The position numbers were made by a program, and so were the translations under genes. This document shows positions 1 through 7,160 of a stretch of DNA of 14,684 nt, one piece after another. Below the pieces are notes generated by a model. That model was given only the letters and a program-made list of their open reading frames with translations. It was not told the DNA's origin and did no database searches. Numbering within the stretch: the stretch's first letter is position 1; every line of letters starts with the position of its first letter. This stretch comes from Anaerolineaceae bacterium UBA5211 (GTDB lineage Bacteria; Chloroflexota; Anaerolineae; Anaerolineales; Anaerolineaceae): NCBI GenBank assembly GCA_002412595.1, contig DHVJ01000055.1, forward strand, positions 1-14,684. The letters run 5' to 3'.

Positions 1-777
1 ACCGGGATGGAAGAAGAACGGCAAGCCACAGCGATGCAGCGCGTCATGAACGGTTTGGCGGAAGTCCGGCCTGGGGCGGCTTCCCCGGAGATCGCGGCGC
101 ATATACAAGGCATTCTACGTGAGATGACTGGCGACGAGGACATTTACGCCAAAGAGAAAGCCGAGAGCACCGCGGAAGCCCTGGCGCTGTATCCTGAATG
201 GAAAGACGCAGTGGTGCACTCATCAGACCCCCTGGAGAGTGCGGTGCGCTTGAGCATCGCGGGCAACATCATTGACTTTGGGCCGATGGATTCCTACGAC
301 CTGGAAGCGACTATCCAACGCGTGATGGAACAACCGTTTGCACTGAACGAGCTGGCAGCCCTGCGAGCGACCATTGAAGAGTCGGATGATATCCTTTATC
401 TGGCCGATAACACAGGTGAAACTGTGTTTGACCGCATTCTGATCGAAACCATTGGGAAGCCAGTGACCTATGCTGTCAAGGAAGCGCCGATACTAAACGA
501 CGCAACCTGTGAGGATGCAAGCGCGGCCGGTTTGGATGCGGTGGCAGAGGTGATCTCCTGCGGTGCGCGTTACCCGGGCACGTTGCTGGCGTATTGTTCA
601 GTTGATTTTATAAAACGATTTCGGCAGGCGGATTTGATCATATCCAAGGGTATGGGAAATTATGAAGCGCTTAGCAGCGAGGAGGCGCCGATTTTCTTCC
701 TGCTGCAGGTGAAATGTGACATGGTGGGGCAAGATTTAGGAGTGCCCAAGGGGAGTATTGTGATAACCAAACCGTAA
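1..777 (+). CDS. DUF89 / ARMT1-like metal-dependent phosphatase, 5'-truncated by window edge
   Basis: The frame is open from base 1, so the start lies upstream; 258 codons are visible. Counting from the Met at base 7, the family motifs appear in order: GNIIDF (86-91), DNTGE (134-138), KEAPILNDAT (158-167), SKGMGNYE (213-220) and KC (236-237). These are the metal- and phosphate-binding signatures of DUF89 damage-control phosphatases, which hydrolyse phosphate from side-product sugar phosphates or phospho-metabolites in the cytoplasm. The bacterial/archaeal type is usually about 280 residues and begins with a CxxC-bearing segment. That segment is absent here, so roughly 20-30 residues are probably missing to the left. 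The Met at base 7 is unlikely to be the start because no ribosome-binding site is visible and homology to the family seems to continue upstream. The exact substrate cannot be told from sequence. The gene converges on the next one with a 25-bp gap and no clear terminator. Confidence 0.88.
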   Translation, partial: TGMEEERQATAMQRVMNGLAEVRPGAASPEIAAHIQGILREMTGDEDIYAKEKAESTAEALALYPEWKDAVVHSSDPLESAVRLSIAGNIIDFGPMDSYDLEATIQRVMEQPFALNELAALRATIEESDDILYLADNTGETVFDRILIETIGKPVTYAVKEAPILNDATCEDASAAGLDAVAEVISCGARYPGTLLAYCSVDFIKRFRQADLIISKGMGNYEALSSEEAPIFFLLQVKCDMVGQDLGVPKGSIVITKP

Positions 778-802
778 GCGCATTTGCCCCTGAACATTTT
801 TA

Positions 803-1477
803 TTACTTTTTCTTTCTTGAATAATTTTTGTCTGCGGCTGATCCAGTTCCCAAACCTTTGATGGTAGTACCCAGCGTGCGCGCCTGTTCGATATTCGCGC
901 CGCGCAGGATGGCGTTCTTGATATGGGTGTTTTTCAGAATGGCATTCGTGAAATCCGCATCCGTCAGATTCGCGTTGGAAATGGTCACGGCGGTCAAGTC
1001 GGCTTCGACAAAAATCACTCCGGCGAGGATGGCTTTGTGGAAACGCGCGTTGATCAGCACGGCGCGGGTCAGATTCGCACCGGTAAAGTTGGCGTTGTTG
1101 ATGAAAGCGTCCTTGAGTACTGCCCCGGTCAGGTCGGCGTTCTGCAGGCCGGTATAGCTGAGGGTGCACTTGGTCAGGTCGGCGTTCTGCATAACAGCAT
1201 CCTCCAGAACGGTGCCTTCCAGGTTGGCATCACGCAGGATAGCATTTTCCAGGTTCGCGCCGGAAAGGACTGCGCCTTTGAGGTTGGCAAAGGTCAGGTT
1301 TGCATTCCGCAAGTTGGCGCCAGACAGGTGGGCTTTTTCCAGGTTGGCATCCAGTAAATTCACACCGGACAGGTCGGCGTCCTTCAGCTTTAGCTGCACG
1401 CCGCCGGCATCACCGGACAGCCAGCGGGCGTGCTGGCCGAGTAAGACGCTGATTTCCTGAGGGGAGAATTGGGACAT
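803..1477 (-). CDS. Pentapeptide-repeat protein
   Basis: The 224-residue protein has a short N-terminal segment (about 1-28, with H16, W19 and GG at 25-26). From about residue 30 to 200 it carries consecutive A(D/N)LxX pentapeptides, for example ADLSG, ANLEK, ANLRN, ANLTG and ADFTN. About 34 repeats would form roughly eight turns of a right-handed quadrilateral beta-helix. The tail is basic (RKKK). It has no signal peptide or membrane segment, so it is probably cytoplasmic. Family members range from DNA mimics that bind gyrase (Qnr/MfpA) to scaffolds of unknown role. The N-terminal segment with 'LLxxHxxWL' spacing resembles the large class of uncharacterised bacterial pentapeptide proteins rather than Qnr, so no resistance role is claimed. 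ATG at 1477 is preceded by a purine-rich AAAGAAAG. A TATAAT box lies about 50 bp upstream. Confidence 0.9.
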   Translation of the reverse strand: MSQFSPQEISVLLGQHARWLSGDAGGVQLKLKDADLSGVNLLDANLEKAHLSGANLRNANLTFANLKGAVLSGANLENAILRDANLEGTVLEDAVMQNADLTKCTLSYTGLQNADLTGAVLKDAFINNANFTGANLTRAVLINARFHKAILAGVIFVEADLTAVTISNANLTDADFTNAILKNTHIKNAILRGANIEQARTLGTTIKGLGTGSAADKNYSRKKK

Positions 1478-1510
1478 AGGGACTTTCTTTACCTACTTAC
1501 TTGTATATGA

Positions 1511-1534
1511 ATGCTTAAGCATATCGTCATTATA
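1511..1534 (-). promoter_or_regulatory. Predicted -10 box and palindrome upstream of the pentapeptide gene
   Basis: Read on the minus strand, a perfect TATAAT lies at 1534-1529. Just downstream is the perfect 12-bp palindrome ATGCTTAAGCAT (1522-1511), roughly where transcription would begin. No good -35 hexamer is seen 16-18 bp upstream. The position of the palindrome over the predicted start would suit a repressor operator, but a 12-bp palindrome alone is modest evidence. Confidence 0.4.
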
Positions 1535-1594
1535 AAGGATGATGGGACTGTAGTTTTGTGTGACAGTTGAATAAGTTAAATTCTGGTCAAGCAA

Positions 1595-2710
1595 CTATTC
1601 GCCAACAGTAAGAATAGACGCATATAGCTTTGTTTCGCGCAATTGCCCGCTGATCCATTTGAGGTCCTCGTTCGTGGCGATGTCTGAGCTGTAGTAGATC
1701 AGCAGGTACTGGTTATCGGCTATAGGGGCGATGGCGGAGTAGCCGGTGTCGCCGTGGGAGGGCAGGTCGGTGATGTGATGGATGGTAAGGGAAGCCGGGT
1801 CGAAGCTGTAGATGGCGGTGCGCTTGCGGCTGAGTGAGTAACGCAGGACATTCAGCGTGGTTCGGGCACGGTGGATGAAGCGAAAGGGCTGGCTGGAGAG
1901 GCGGTAAAACAGACTGCGGCGCGCGACCAGGAAGGATTGGCCGTTGTGGCAGAACAAGTTGGGCCCGTCGCATTTGAAACGATCTACGCGCACCTGCCAC
2001 TGGTTGGGCTGGCCGACAGGGATGAAAAAATTCAGGTTGGGATAAATGAGTGAGCGGATGGTGCCGAAAATATCACCCTGCGGGTCGAAATCGAAAGAGG
2101 CTTCGGAGGTTTGGTAGCTGCCCAGTTTCTCACGCGTGAGGGGCGAATCGAAGACGGTCTCCCAATGCTGCAGGTCTTTGGAAGCAATAAAGCGGAAATG
2201 GCGGCTGGTCTTCTTCTGATCTACCTCGACTCCGTTGCGGGTATAGATGCTCATATAGACGGTGTCATTGAAAGCTTTGACATTCCAGAAACCAGCCTGG
2301 GAGGCGGATATCGCCTGCGGATCGCCCCAGCCCGATGAATTCATACTCAGGTAATAAATTTGTTCAGGCACATGGTTGAACATGCAGCGGGTGAGGCTCA
2401 TGTAGAAGAGGTGCAGGCGGCCCTGGAATTGAAGAAAGTGCGGGTCGCGCAGGTCGTGCGGGTCGGATATAACGTGTTCCAACTGCCAGGATTCGGCATC
2501 CGGAGAACTGTAAATGAGAATGCGTGATTTGACCGAAGGGAAGTGCGAGGGTGCGACGCGAAAAGCCAGATAAAATCGGCCATTGAAGCGCGTCAAATCC
2601 GGGAAGGCCTGGGAACATTTAAAATCCCCTTTGAAAGATGGAGGGCAATCCAAGCTCAATTCACGCGGAGGCGAAAAATGTATTTCTGTTTCTTGTGGTG
2701 ATGATCTCAT
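1595..2710 (-). CDS. Predicted beta-propeller glycosidase-like (sialidase/GH43-fold) protein
   Basis: This 371-residue protein is likely a five- or six-bladed beta-propeller. An N-terminal 'AFPDLTRFNGRFYLAFR' segment with a following His resembles sialidase-type repeats. 'IYSSPDAESW' looks like an Asp-box, and 'LRDPHFLQFQGRLHLFY' resembles the RDP blade motif of GH43/GH32-like hydrolases. Further blade-like strands include 'RFIASKDLQHWETVF' and 'HGDTGYSAIAPIADNQYLLIYYSSD'. No signal peptide is visible, so an intracellular role or an unrecognised export route is implied. ATG at 2710 was chosen. A TTG at 2773 in the same frame would add 21 residues, but those codons are AT-rich, unlike the rest of the gene, and the TTG lacks a nearby ribosome-binding site. 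Catalytic residues cannot be assigned, so a specific substrate is not claimed. It is transcribed divergently from the CarD gene. Confidence 0.65.
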   Translation of the reverse strand: MRSSPQETEIHFSPPRELSLDCPPSFKGDFKCSQAFPDLTRFNGRFYLAFRVAPSHFPSVKSRILIYSSPDAESWQLEHVISDPHDLRDPHFLQFQGRLHLFYMSLTRCMFNHVPEQIYYLSMNSSGWGDPQAISASQAGFWNVKAFNDTVYMSIYTRNGVEVDQKKTSRHFRFIASKDLQHWETVFDSPLTREKLGSYQTSEASFDFDPQGDIFGTIRSLIYPNLNFFIPVGQPNQWQVRVDRFKCDGPNLFCHNGQSFLVARRSLFYRLSSQPFRFIHRARTTLNVLRYSLSRKRTAIYSFDPASLTIHHITDLPSHGDTGYSAIAPIADNQYLLIYYSSDIATNEDLKWISGQLRETKLYASILTVGE

Positions 2711-2857
2711 ATAAGGATATATTACTTTGCAATTGTAAAATTTTAGCGTTTTCAAATTTCCATGCTTAGCCAAGAATTCAATGTTAACATATCCTATAAA
2801 ATAAAGTGTTTTTAGTTATGTGCAGGCACAGGACGGGTCAACTCTTAATGAATGCGA

Positions 2858-2863
2858 TATAAT
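2858..2863 (+). promoter_or_regulatory. Predicted -10 box for the CarD-type gene
   Basis: A perfect TATAAT lies about 118 bp before the CarD start codon, with a poor -35 region (GGGTCA at 2835-2840, 17-bp spacer). The implied leader of about 110 nt, rich in G/A around 2880-2910, shows no riboswitch I recognise. The rest of the 270-bp divergent gap (2711-2980) has no clear dyad. Confidence 0.4.
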
Positions 2864-2980
2864 CAATGTACAATCATCTGCGGGTGTGACTGAAGGGGAG
2901 ACGCCAGTAGAAAACGATTGTATCTATTTTATAAATCTGTAAATCCCGTCAACCGGGGTTTTCACCAGAAGGGCCAGCAA

Positions 2981-3496
2981 ATGACAAAAATAACGCTTGA
3001 ATTATCCGAAGGGGATTGGATTGTGCATAACCGCCACGGCTTAGGGCAAATCACCGGGATGGATACCAAAGAATTGCTGGGCGACCGGAAAGTGTTTTAC
3101 GTGGTTAAAACAGACAGCATCACTTATTGGCTGCCGATTGGAGAGAGTGCTTCAGACCGTATCCGGCCGGTGGCCAGCTCCGAGGCATTTGCGAAAGCGG
3201 CGGAAGTGATTTCACAGGAACCAGAAGCGCTGAATGAAAATTTCCGCCGGCGCTTGGCTTATATCCAAGAAAAATCACAGGACAGCGATTTGATGACCAA
3301 GGCTGCATTGATCCGGGATATGTACGCACGGGATGTTCAAAAAGACGTACATATTAACGAAAAAAAAATCCTGGACACATTAAAAAGACAATTCCTCAAT
3401 GAGTGGATCGCCGCCTGCAAGATCAGCTACGATGAAGCGGAAAGCTTGCTTGACCAGGCTCTACAAAAGAGCATAGAAAAACTCAAACTGGATTAA
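2981..3496 (+). CDS. CarD/CdnL-type transcriptional regulator
   Basis: The 171-residue protein begins with a CarD_TRCF RNA-polymerase-interacting domain. 'EGDWIVHNRHGLGQITGM' (10-27) matches the family signature (GDwVVyP.HGvG.I..I), followed by 'YVVKTDSITYWLPI' (40-53) and 'RIRPV' (60-64). Residues 80-171 are helical and resemble the C-terminal DNA-contacting half of CarD, including the '(L)IRDMYARD' segment. CarD/CdnL proteins bind the RNA polymerase beta subunit and stabilise the open promoter complex, acting as general regulators of rRNA and housekeeping transcription. Two aromatic/Pro positions in the signature are changed (HNRHG instead of yPaHG), a normal degree of variation. ATG at 2981 follows GAAGGG at a suitable distance. 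An in-frame TTG at 2918 lacks support. No terminator is obvious in the 82 bp downstream. Confidence 0.87.
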   Translation: MTKITLELSEGDWIVHNRHGLGQITGMDTKELLGDRKVFYVVKTDSITYWLPIGESASDRIRPVASSEAFAKAAEVISQEPEALNENFRRRLAYIQEKSQDSDLMTKAALIRDMYARDVQKDVHINEKKILDTLKRQFLNEWIAACKISYDEAESLLDQALQKSIEKLKLD

Positions 3497-3578
3497 AGCG
3501 TAGTAACCCGATCCAGGCTGTTGATGCGTCTAGCCGGCAATTAAATTTCCTTGATAACTTATAAAAATTAAATAGTTT

Positions 3579-4787
3579 TCAGCAGTCCAAGAAGGTGATT
3601 TCCACGAAATCGCCTTTTTTGCGGCCGGGCAGATCGCGCGGGATGCGGAAATAACCATCGGCGCAGGAGACAGTGGTGATCAGACCGGACTTGCTGGCGA
3701 CCGGATGGGCAAGACCGTCCGCGATAATGACCGGGACGCATTCCTCACGGCCGTGATTGGTAACCACGTCGCGCGCCAGAGGCAGCGTAATTTGGCGGTC
3801 CACTGGGTGGGTACCTTGCAGGGAATGCAGCAGCGGGCGAACGAAGAGCTGGAAGGTGAAATAAGCTGAAACCGGGTTTCCAGGCAGTCCAAAGACAGGT
3901 TTATCCTGAATTGTGCCAAAAATAGTCGGCTTGCCGGGTTTTACGGTTATGCCGTGCACATACACCTCGCCCAAATCTGCAATCACTGCAGTTACCGCGT
4001 CGCGCGTATCCATGGAAGTGCCTCCGGAAATGAGGAGCATATCAGCCTCCGGGAGCGCTACAAGCACGGCTGCTTTGATGGAAGCAAGGTTGTCCTTGAC
4101 AATACCGTGAAAGCGCGAGCAACCGCCATTGACCTGAACGGCGTTGCGCAGCATGGGGGCGTTGACATCACGAATGAGGCCGCCGGAAATGGGCTGCGCG
4201 GCAGGAACGATTTCATCGCCGGTGGAAATGATGGCCACACGCGGGCGCTGCCTGACAGGCACCTCCATGATGCCCATAGCAGCCAACGTGCCGGTGTCAG
4301 CAATCTTGAGGCGCTTGCCGGCCGGGATGACACGATCGCCGGGCTGGGTATCCTCACCACGGAAGATCAGATTCAACCCGGCAGCATAAGGCTTGTAAAA
4401 AGTAATCCGATCACCAGCGACTTCCCGGGTATCTTCAATCATGACCATAACCTGGGTGCCATCCGGCACCTCACCGCCAGTAGGGACATAAGCGCATTCA
4501 CCCCTTGTTATGGAAAATGTTGTTTGAGCACCCATATGGGAATGGCCAACCAAATTCAATATAACGGGTGTTTTCTCTGAACAATCTCGAATGTCGTTGA
4601 CTTGCACAGCGTAACCATCTACTGTCGCGCGGTTGAAATTAGGGATAAAAGCGGATGCCAGAATATCTTCGGCGAGCACACGCCCCAGGGCATTCTCAAG
4701 CGGGACGGTCTCGGTTTCCATCCGGCAGGTTCCAAAACGGTCTGCAATGATATGGGTGACTTCAGAAACAGGTCTGGTTTTTAACAT
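3579..4787 (-). CDS. moeA: Molybdopterin molybdenumtransferase MoeA
   Basis: The 402 residues match the usual MoeA length. MoeA inserts molybdate into adenylylated molybdopterin in the last step of molybdenum-cofactor synthesis. Family motifs in order are FNRATVDGYA (51-60), TGGEVPDGTQ (103-112), ISTGDE (187-192), ISGGTSMDTRD (253-263, the MPT-binding GGxSxGxxD loop), KPGKP (283-287) and GLPGNP (300-305). The C-terminal beta domain (about 325-402) ends in 'KKGDFVEITFL'. ATG at 4787 has GGAG seven bases upstream. It is divergent from modB, sharing a 265-bp intergenic region, which fits a molybdenum supply locus. Compared with the common 'GGtSvGdyD' loop, the second Gly is Met (SMDTRD) while both acidic residues are kept, so activity is expected. 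It could be a tungsten-preferring MoeA, which sequence alone does not resolve. Confidence 0.95.
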   Translation of the reverse strand: MLKTRPVSEVTHIIADRFGTCRMETETVPLENALGRVLAEDILASAFIPNFNRATVDGYAVQVNDIRDCSEKTPVILNLVGHSHMGAQTTFSITRGECAYVPTGGEVPDGTQVMVMIEDTREVAGDRITFYKPYAAGLNLIFRGEDTQPGDRVIPAGKRLKIADTGTLAAMGIMEVPVRQRPRVAIISTGDEIVPAAQPISGGLIRDVNAPMLRNAVQVNGGCSRFHGIVKDNLASIKAAVLVALPEADMLLISGGTSMDTRDAVTAVIADLGEVYVHGITVKPGKPTIFGTIQDKPVFGLPGNPVSAYFTFQLFVRPLLHSLQGTHPVDRQITLPLARDVVTNHGREECVPVIIADGLAHPVASKSGLITTVSCADGYFRIPRDLPGRKKGDFVEITFLDC

Positions 4788-4844
4788 GGTTTCACTCCGT
4801 AAGGTTTAATGACGACATATTCCTGTAATTATTTCCGCTAAATT

Positions 4845-4856
4845 GACCAGCTGGTC
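4845..4856. promoter_or_regulatory. Perfect 12-bp palindrome in the moeA-modB intergenic region
   Basis: GACCAGCTGGTC is a perfect GC-rich palindrome in otherwise AT-rich DNA, 58 bp upstream of the moeA start codon. Its place in a divergent promoter region makes it a candidate operator. No known regulator consensus is matched. Confidence 0.35.
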
Positions 4857-4919
4857 TGAATAATGGCCAATATCACAGCACAATAACTTGAGGTATTCAA
4901 ATAATAAATAATCATAAAC

Positions 4920-4946
4920 TAATTATTCAATTATGTGTAATAATTA
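4920..4946. promoter_or_regulatory. Inverted repeat (8-11-8) upstream of modB
   Basis: TAATTATT (4920-4927) and AATAATTA (4939-4946) are exact inverted repeats around an 11-base centre containing TTATGTG. An 11-base word, AATAATCATAA, just to the left (4907-4917) recurs exactly at 6080-6090 inside the modA-upstream dyad. A shared transcription factor of the two mod promoters is a reasonable inference. The arms do not match the enterobacterial ModE consensus. The region is AT-rich, so some symmetry is expected by chance. Confidence 0.4.
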
Positions 4947-4976
4947 TGCCAGAAATATCCAGGGATGGGACTGCCA

Positions 4977-5006
4977 ATTCCCATTCCCATTCACATTCAC
5001 ATTCAA
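4977..5006 (+). repeat. Hexamer tandem repeat in the modB leader
   Basis: Five consecutive hexamers (ATTCCC, ATTCCC, ATTCAC, ATTCAC, ATTCAA) lie 47 bp before the modB start codon. The array contains TTCACAT twice (4990-4996 and 4996-5002), which is also the outer arm of the dyad in front of modA. It may be a simple slippage-prone repeat or a cluster of half-sites. Confidence 0.65.
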
Positions 5007-5052
5007 AAATTAGAACTTTTCTTTGATGCCAGCAGATTGACAGGGAAAACTC

Positions 5053-5901
5053 ATGATTGAAACCGAAAAGCGCACCTTAGCCCAATCTTTGAACAACACC
5101 GCATGGTCCAAACAAGCCTGGAAATTGCTTTCCATGCCAATGCTTTTATTCCTGGCTATTCCGATCCTGGCGATATTTGTGCGCAATTCCCCCAGGGAGC
5201 TGCTCCAGAACCTGAATGAAAGACAGGTTACCCAGGCTATTAGCTTGAGCCTGGCAACCTCGAGCGTGACCACGTTGCTGACGCTTATATTCGGCACACC
5301 GGTGGCTTATCTGCTTGGGACGCATAAATTCAAGGGATACCATATTGTCGATACATTGATCGATATACCGACAGTATTACCGCCATCCGTAGCGGGGGTG
5401 GCGTTGTTGATGGCCTTTGGACGGCGGGGGTTGGTGGGCGCATTGCTGGCTGAAAAAGGCATCACCATTCCATTCACATTTATCGCGGTTGTGATGGCAC
5501 AATTTTTCATCGCTTCACCCTTGTATGTACGTTCAGCGACTGTAGGTTTTGCAGGTATTGAGAAGGAACTCAAGCAAGCTGCGGCTCTGGATGGCGCCAA
5601 CCGCTGGCAGGTGTTCCGCTATATCGTGCTGCCCCTTTCCGGCAACGCGCTGCTGAGCGGGGGAGTAATGACCTGGGCGCGGGCATTGGGGGAATTTGGA
5701 GCGACCATTATCTTCGCAGGTAACTTTCCAGGGCGAACCCAGACCATGCCGCTGGCGATCTATATCGGGTTTGAGATCGAATTGAACGTCGCATTGACCC
5801 TGTCGATCATTCTGATCTGTTTCTCTTTCCTGACATTGATCCTGGTGAAGGGATTCTTACATAAGCGATTGGATATCGGAATCGATCTGGTTAATGACTG
5901 A
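5053..5901 (+). CDS. modB: Molybdate/tungstate ABC transporter permease ModB
   Basis: The 282-residue inner-membrane protein forms the channel that passes molybdate from ModA into the cell, powered by a ModC-type ATPase. Hydrophobic segments lie at about 25-43, 62-88, 97-123, 139-160, 198-222 and 245-266. Signatures are 'PTVLPPSVAGVALLMAFG' (106-123), typical of molybdate/sulfate permeases, the ATPase-docking EAA loop (171-197, with AALDGANRW and IVLP), and 'ALGEFGATIIFAGN' (211-224). It is about 50 residues longer than the common 225-230-residue ModB because of an N-terminal extension carrying the first membrane segment. This resembles the longer CysT/NifC-like members. ATG at 5053 follows AGGGA. 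The next gene is modA, but no modC lies beside it. Molybdate versus tungstate preference cannot be decided here. Confidence 0.92.
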   Translation: MIETEKRTLAQSLNNTAWSKQAWKLLSMPMLLFLAIPILAIFVRNSPRELLQNLNERQVTQAISLSLATSSVTTLLTLIFGTPVAYLLGTHKFKGYHIVDTLIDIPTVLPPSVAGVALLMAFGRRGLVGALLAEKGITIPFTFIAVVMAQFFIASPLYVRSATVGFAGIEKELKQAAALDGANRWQVFRYIVLPLSGNALLSGGVMTWARALGEFGATIIFAGNFPGRTQTMPLAIYIGFEIELNVALTLSIILICFSFLTLILVKGFLHKRLDIGIDLVND

Positions 5902-6054
5902 GTGACTTTCACGGGGAAATCTATTGCGGAAAAAAAGTCAGCGGTGCTGAATCATTGGCAGTTAAGAAAACCTCCCTTATGGATGCTCCTGAACAAGTAC
6001 CTCTAAAACCTTAAAAGAAATATTTTTTTTTATATTCTCGGGATTATTCAGTGT

Positions 6055-6096
6055 TACAATTTCGAGGGTTCACATAATGAATAATCATAATGTGAA
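6055..6096 (+). promoter_or_regulatory. Predicted modA promoter (-10) overlapping a 28-bp operator-like dyad
   Basis: A TACAAT box (6055-6060) is followed at 6069-6096 by a 28-bp dyad. The outer arms are TTCACAT and ATGTGAA, and 12 of 14 position pairs are complementary. The dyad lies just downstream of the presumed transcription start, a usual place for a repressor site. The 267-bp modB-modA gap also holds a small GACGT/ACGTC hairpin (6117-6131) near the leader and otherwise shows nothing I recognise. No -35 of good quality is seen. The dyad indicates that modA can be regulated separately from modB. Confidence 0.5.
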
Positions 6097-6168
6097 TAAT
6101 ATCGCCCTGCAAGATGGACGTCAGACACGTCTTACTTGCATAACCAAAAACCAAGGAGGTTTTTCAAT

Positions 6169-7053
6169 ATGCGTTCCAAAATCTTATCTATTCTTATGCT
6201 GAGCCTGCTGCTACTTTCAGCGGGTTGCTCCACCCAGGCAGCCACGAGTGTTCCCACCGAAGTGGTAGAGGAACAGGCTGCCGCGCCCGCGACCGAAGCT
6301 GAAGAAGCAGCAGAAGCACCTGTAGAAGCACGCACACTGACTGTGCTGGCGGCTGCTTCACTGACTGAATCCTTCACCGAACTGGGACTGCTCTTCGAAG
6401 CACAAAATGAAGGTGTGACCGTGGCATTAAGTTTTGCCGGTTCCCAAGCCTTAGCAGAACAATTGGGACAGGGCGCTGCAGCAGATGTCTTCGCCAGTGC
6501 CAATACCAAATATATGACTGCTGTCGTTGATGCCGGGCGTGTAAACGCGGACGATGCCCAGACTTTTGCATATAACAAACTGGTCGTTATTTATCCCAAG
6601 GACAATCCCGGAGAATTGACTCAGCTTCAAGACCTGGCAAAATCCGGTTTGATGATCATTCTGGCAGATGAGACTGTTCCGGTTGGAAAATATTCACAGG
6701 AATTCCTGGACAAAGCCAGCGCGGATGAAAGTTTCGGCAGCGATTTTAAAGATAACGTGTTGGCCAATGTAGTTTCATTTGAAGATAATGTCAAAGCCGT
6801 CGTTACCAAGATTTCCCTGGGTGAAGCCGATGCCGGTATCGTGTATGTGACCGATATTACCGCAGATGCAGCTGAAAGTATTGACAAATTGGATATCCCG
6901 GATGAATTGAATACCATCGGGACTTACCCGATCGCGCCGGTGGCCGACAGCCAAAACGCAGATTTGGCCGCTTCTTTTGTGAGCTTTGTCCTTTCCGATG
7001 AAGGGCAAGCCGTTTTAGCCAAGTACGGTTTTGTAAACGCCACAGCAGAATAA
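6169..7053 (+). CDS. modA: Molybdate-binding lipoprotein ModA
   Basis: The 294-residue precursor begins with a lipoprotein signal ending in LSAGC (Cys20). An Ala/Glu-rich linker follows (about 25-55), then a ModA solute-binding domain. Expected oxyanion-contact regions are visible: AAAS (61-64), SFAGSQ (88-93), PVGKYS (171-176) and DAGIVYVTD (221-229). These correspond to the Ser, Ser, Val and Tyr sites known in ModA. The protein would be tethered to the outer face of the membrane and deliver molybdate to ModB. ATG at 6169 has a perfect AAGGAGGT nine bases upstream. An in-frame TTG at 6136 precedes that site and is not the start. The gene ends before a strong hairpin terminator. Binding of tungstate is equally possible. 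Confidence 0.95.
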   Translation: MRSKILSILMLSLLLLSAGCSTQAATSVPTEVVEEQAAAPATEAEEAAEAPVEARTLTVLAAASLTESFTELGLLFEAQNEGVTVALSFAGSQALAEQLGQGAAADVFASANTKYMTAVVDAGRVNADDAQTFAYNKLVVIYPKDNPGELTQLQDLAKSGLMIILADETVPVGKYSQEFLDKASADESFGSDFKDNVLANVVSFEDNVKAVVTKISLGEADAGIVYVTDITADAAESIDKLDIPDELNTIGTYPIAPVADSQNADLAASFVSFVLSDEGQAVLAKYGFVNATAE

Positions 7054-7103
7054 AGCCAGTTTTTGCCTCTCCTGCTGGAAAGGCACAGACTAGAGAAAAA
7101 GAA

Positions 7104-7141
7104 AAAAGAGGCTGTCTCAAATATTTGAGACAGCCTCTTTT
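7104..7141. terminator. Bidirectional intrinsic terminator between modA and the lipoprotein gene
   Basis: A perfect 18-bp stem (7104-7121 with 7124-7141) has only a TA centre. A-rich and T-rich flanks give a U-tract in either direction. It lies between two convergent genes, 50 bp after modA and 19 bp after the lipoprotein stop, so it probably serves both. Confidence 0.92.
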
Positions 7142-7160
7142 ATTTATTGCGGATTTATAG

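Noticed and set aside
660..1169. Minus-strand open frame spanning the DUF89 end and the pentapeptide gene
   Set aside because: It runs across two well-supported genes in another frame and has no family features.
828..1460. Three overlapping plus-strand open frames opposite the pentapeptide gene
   Set aside because: They are by-products of the 15-bp periodicity of the repeat gene on the minus strand. They have repetitive, unnatural composition, no ribosome-binding sites and no recognisable domain.
3969..4580. Long plus-strand frame inside moeA
   Set aside because: It is antisense to a fully motif-supported moeA, with no domain and no start signals.
6069..6096. Enterobacterial ModE or CRP/FNR site
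   Set aside because: The arm order (TTCACAT...ATGTGAA) is opposite or different from the ModE, CRP (TGTGA...TCACA) and FNR (TTGAT...ATCAA) consensus sites.
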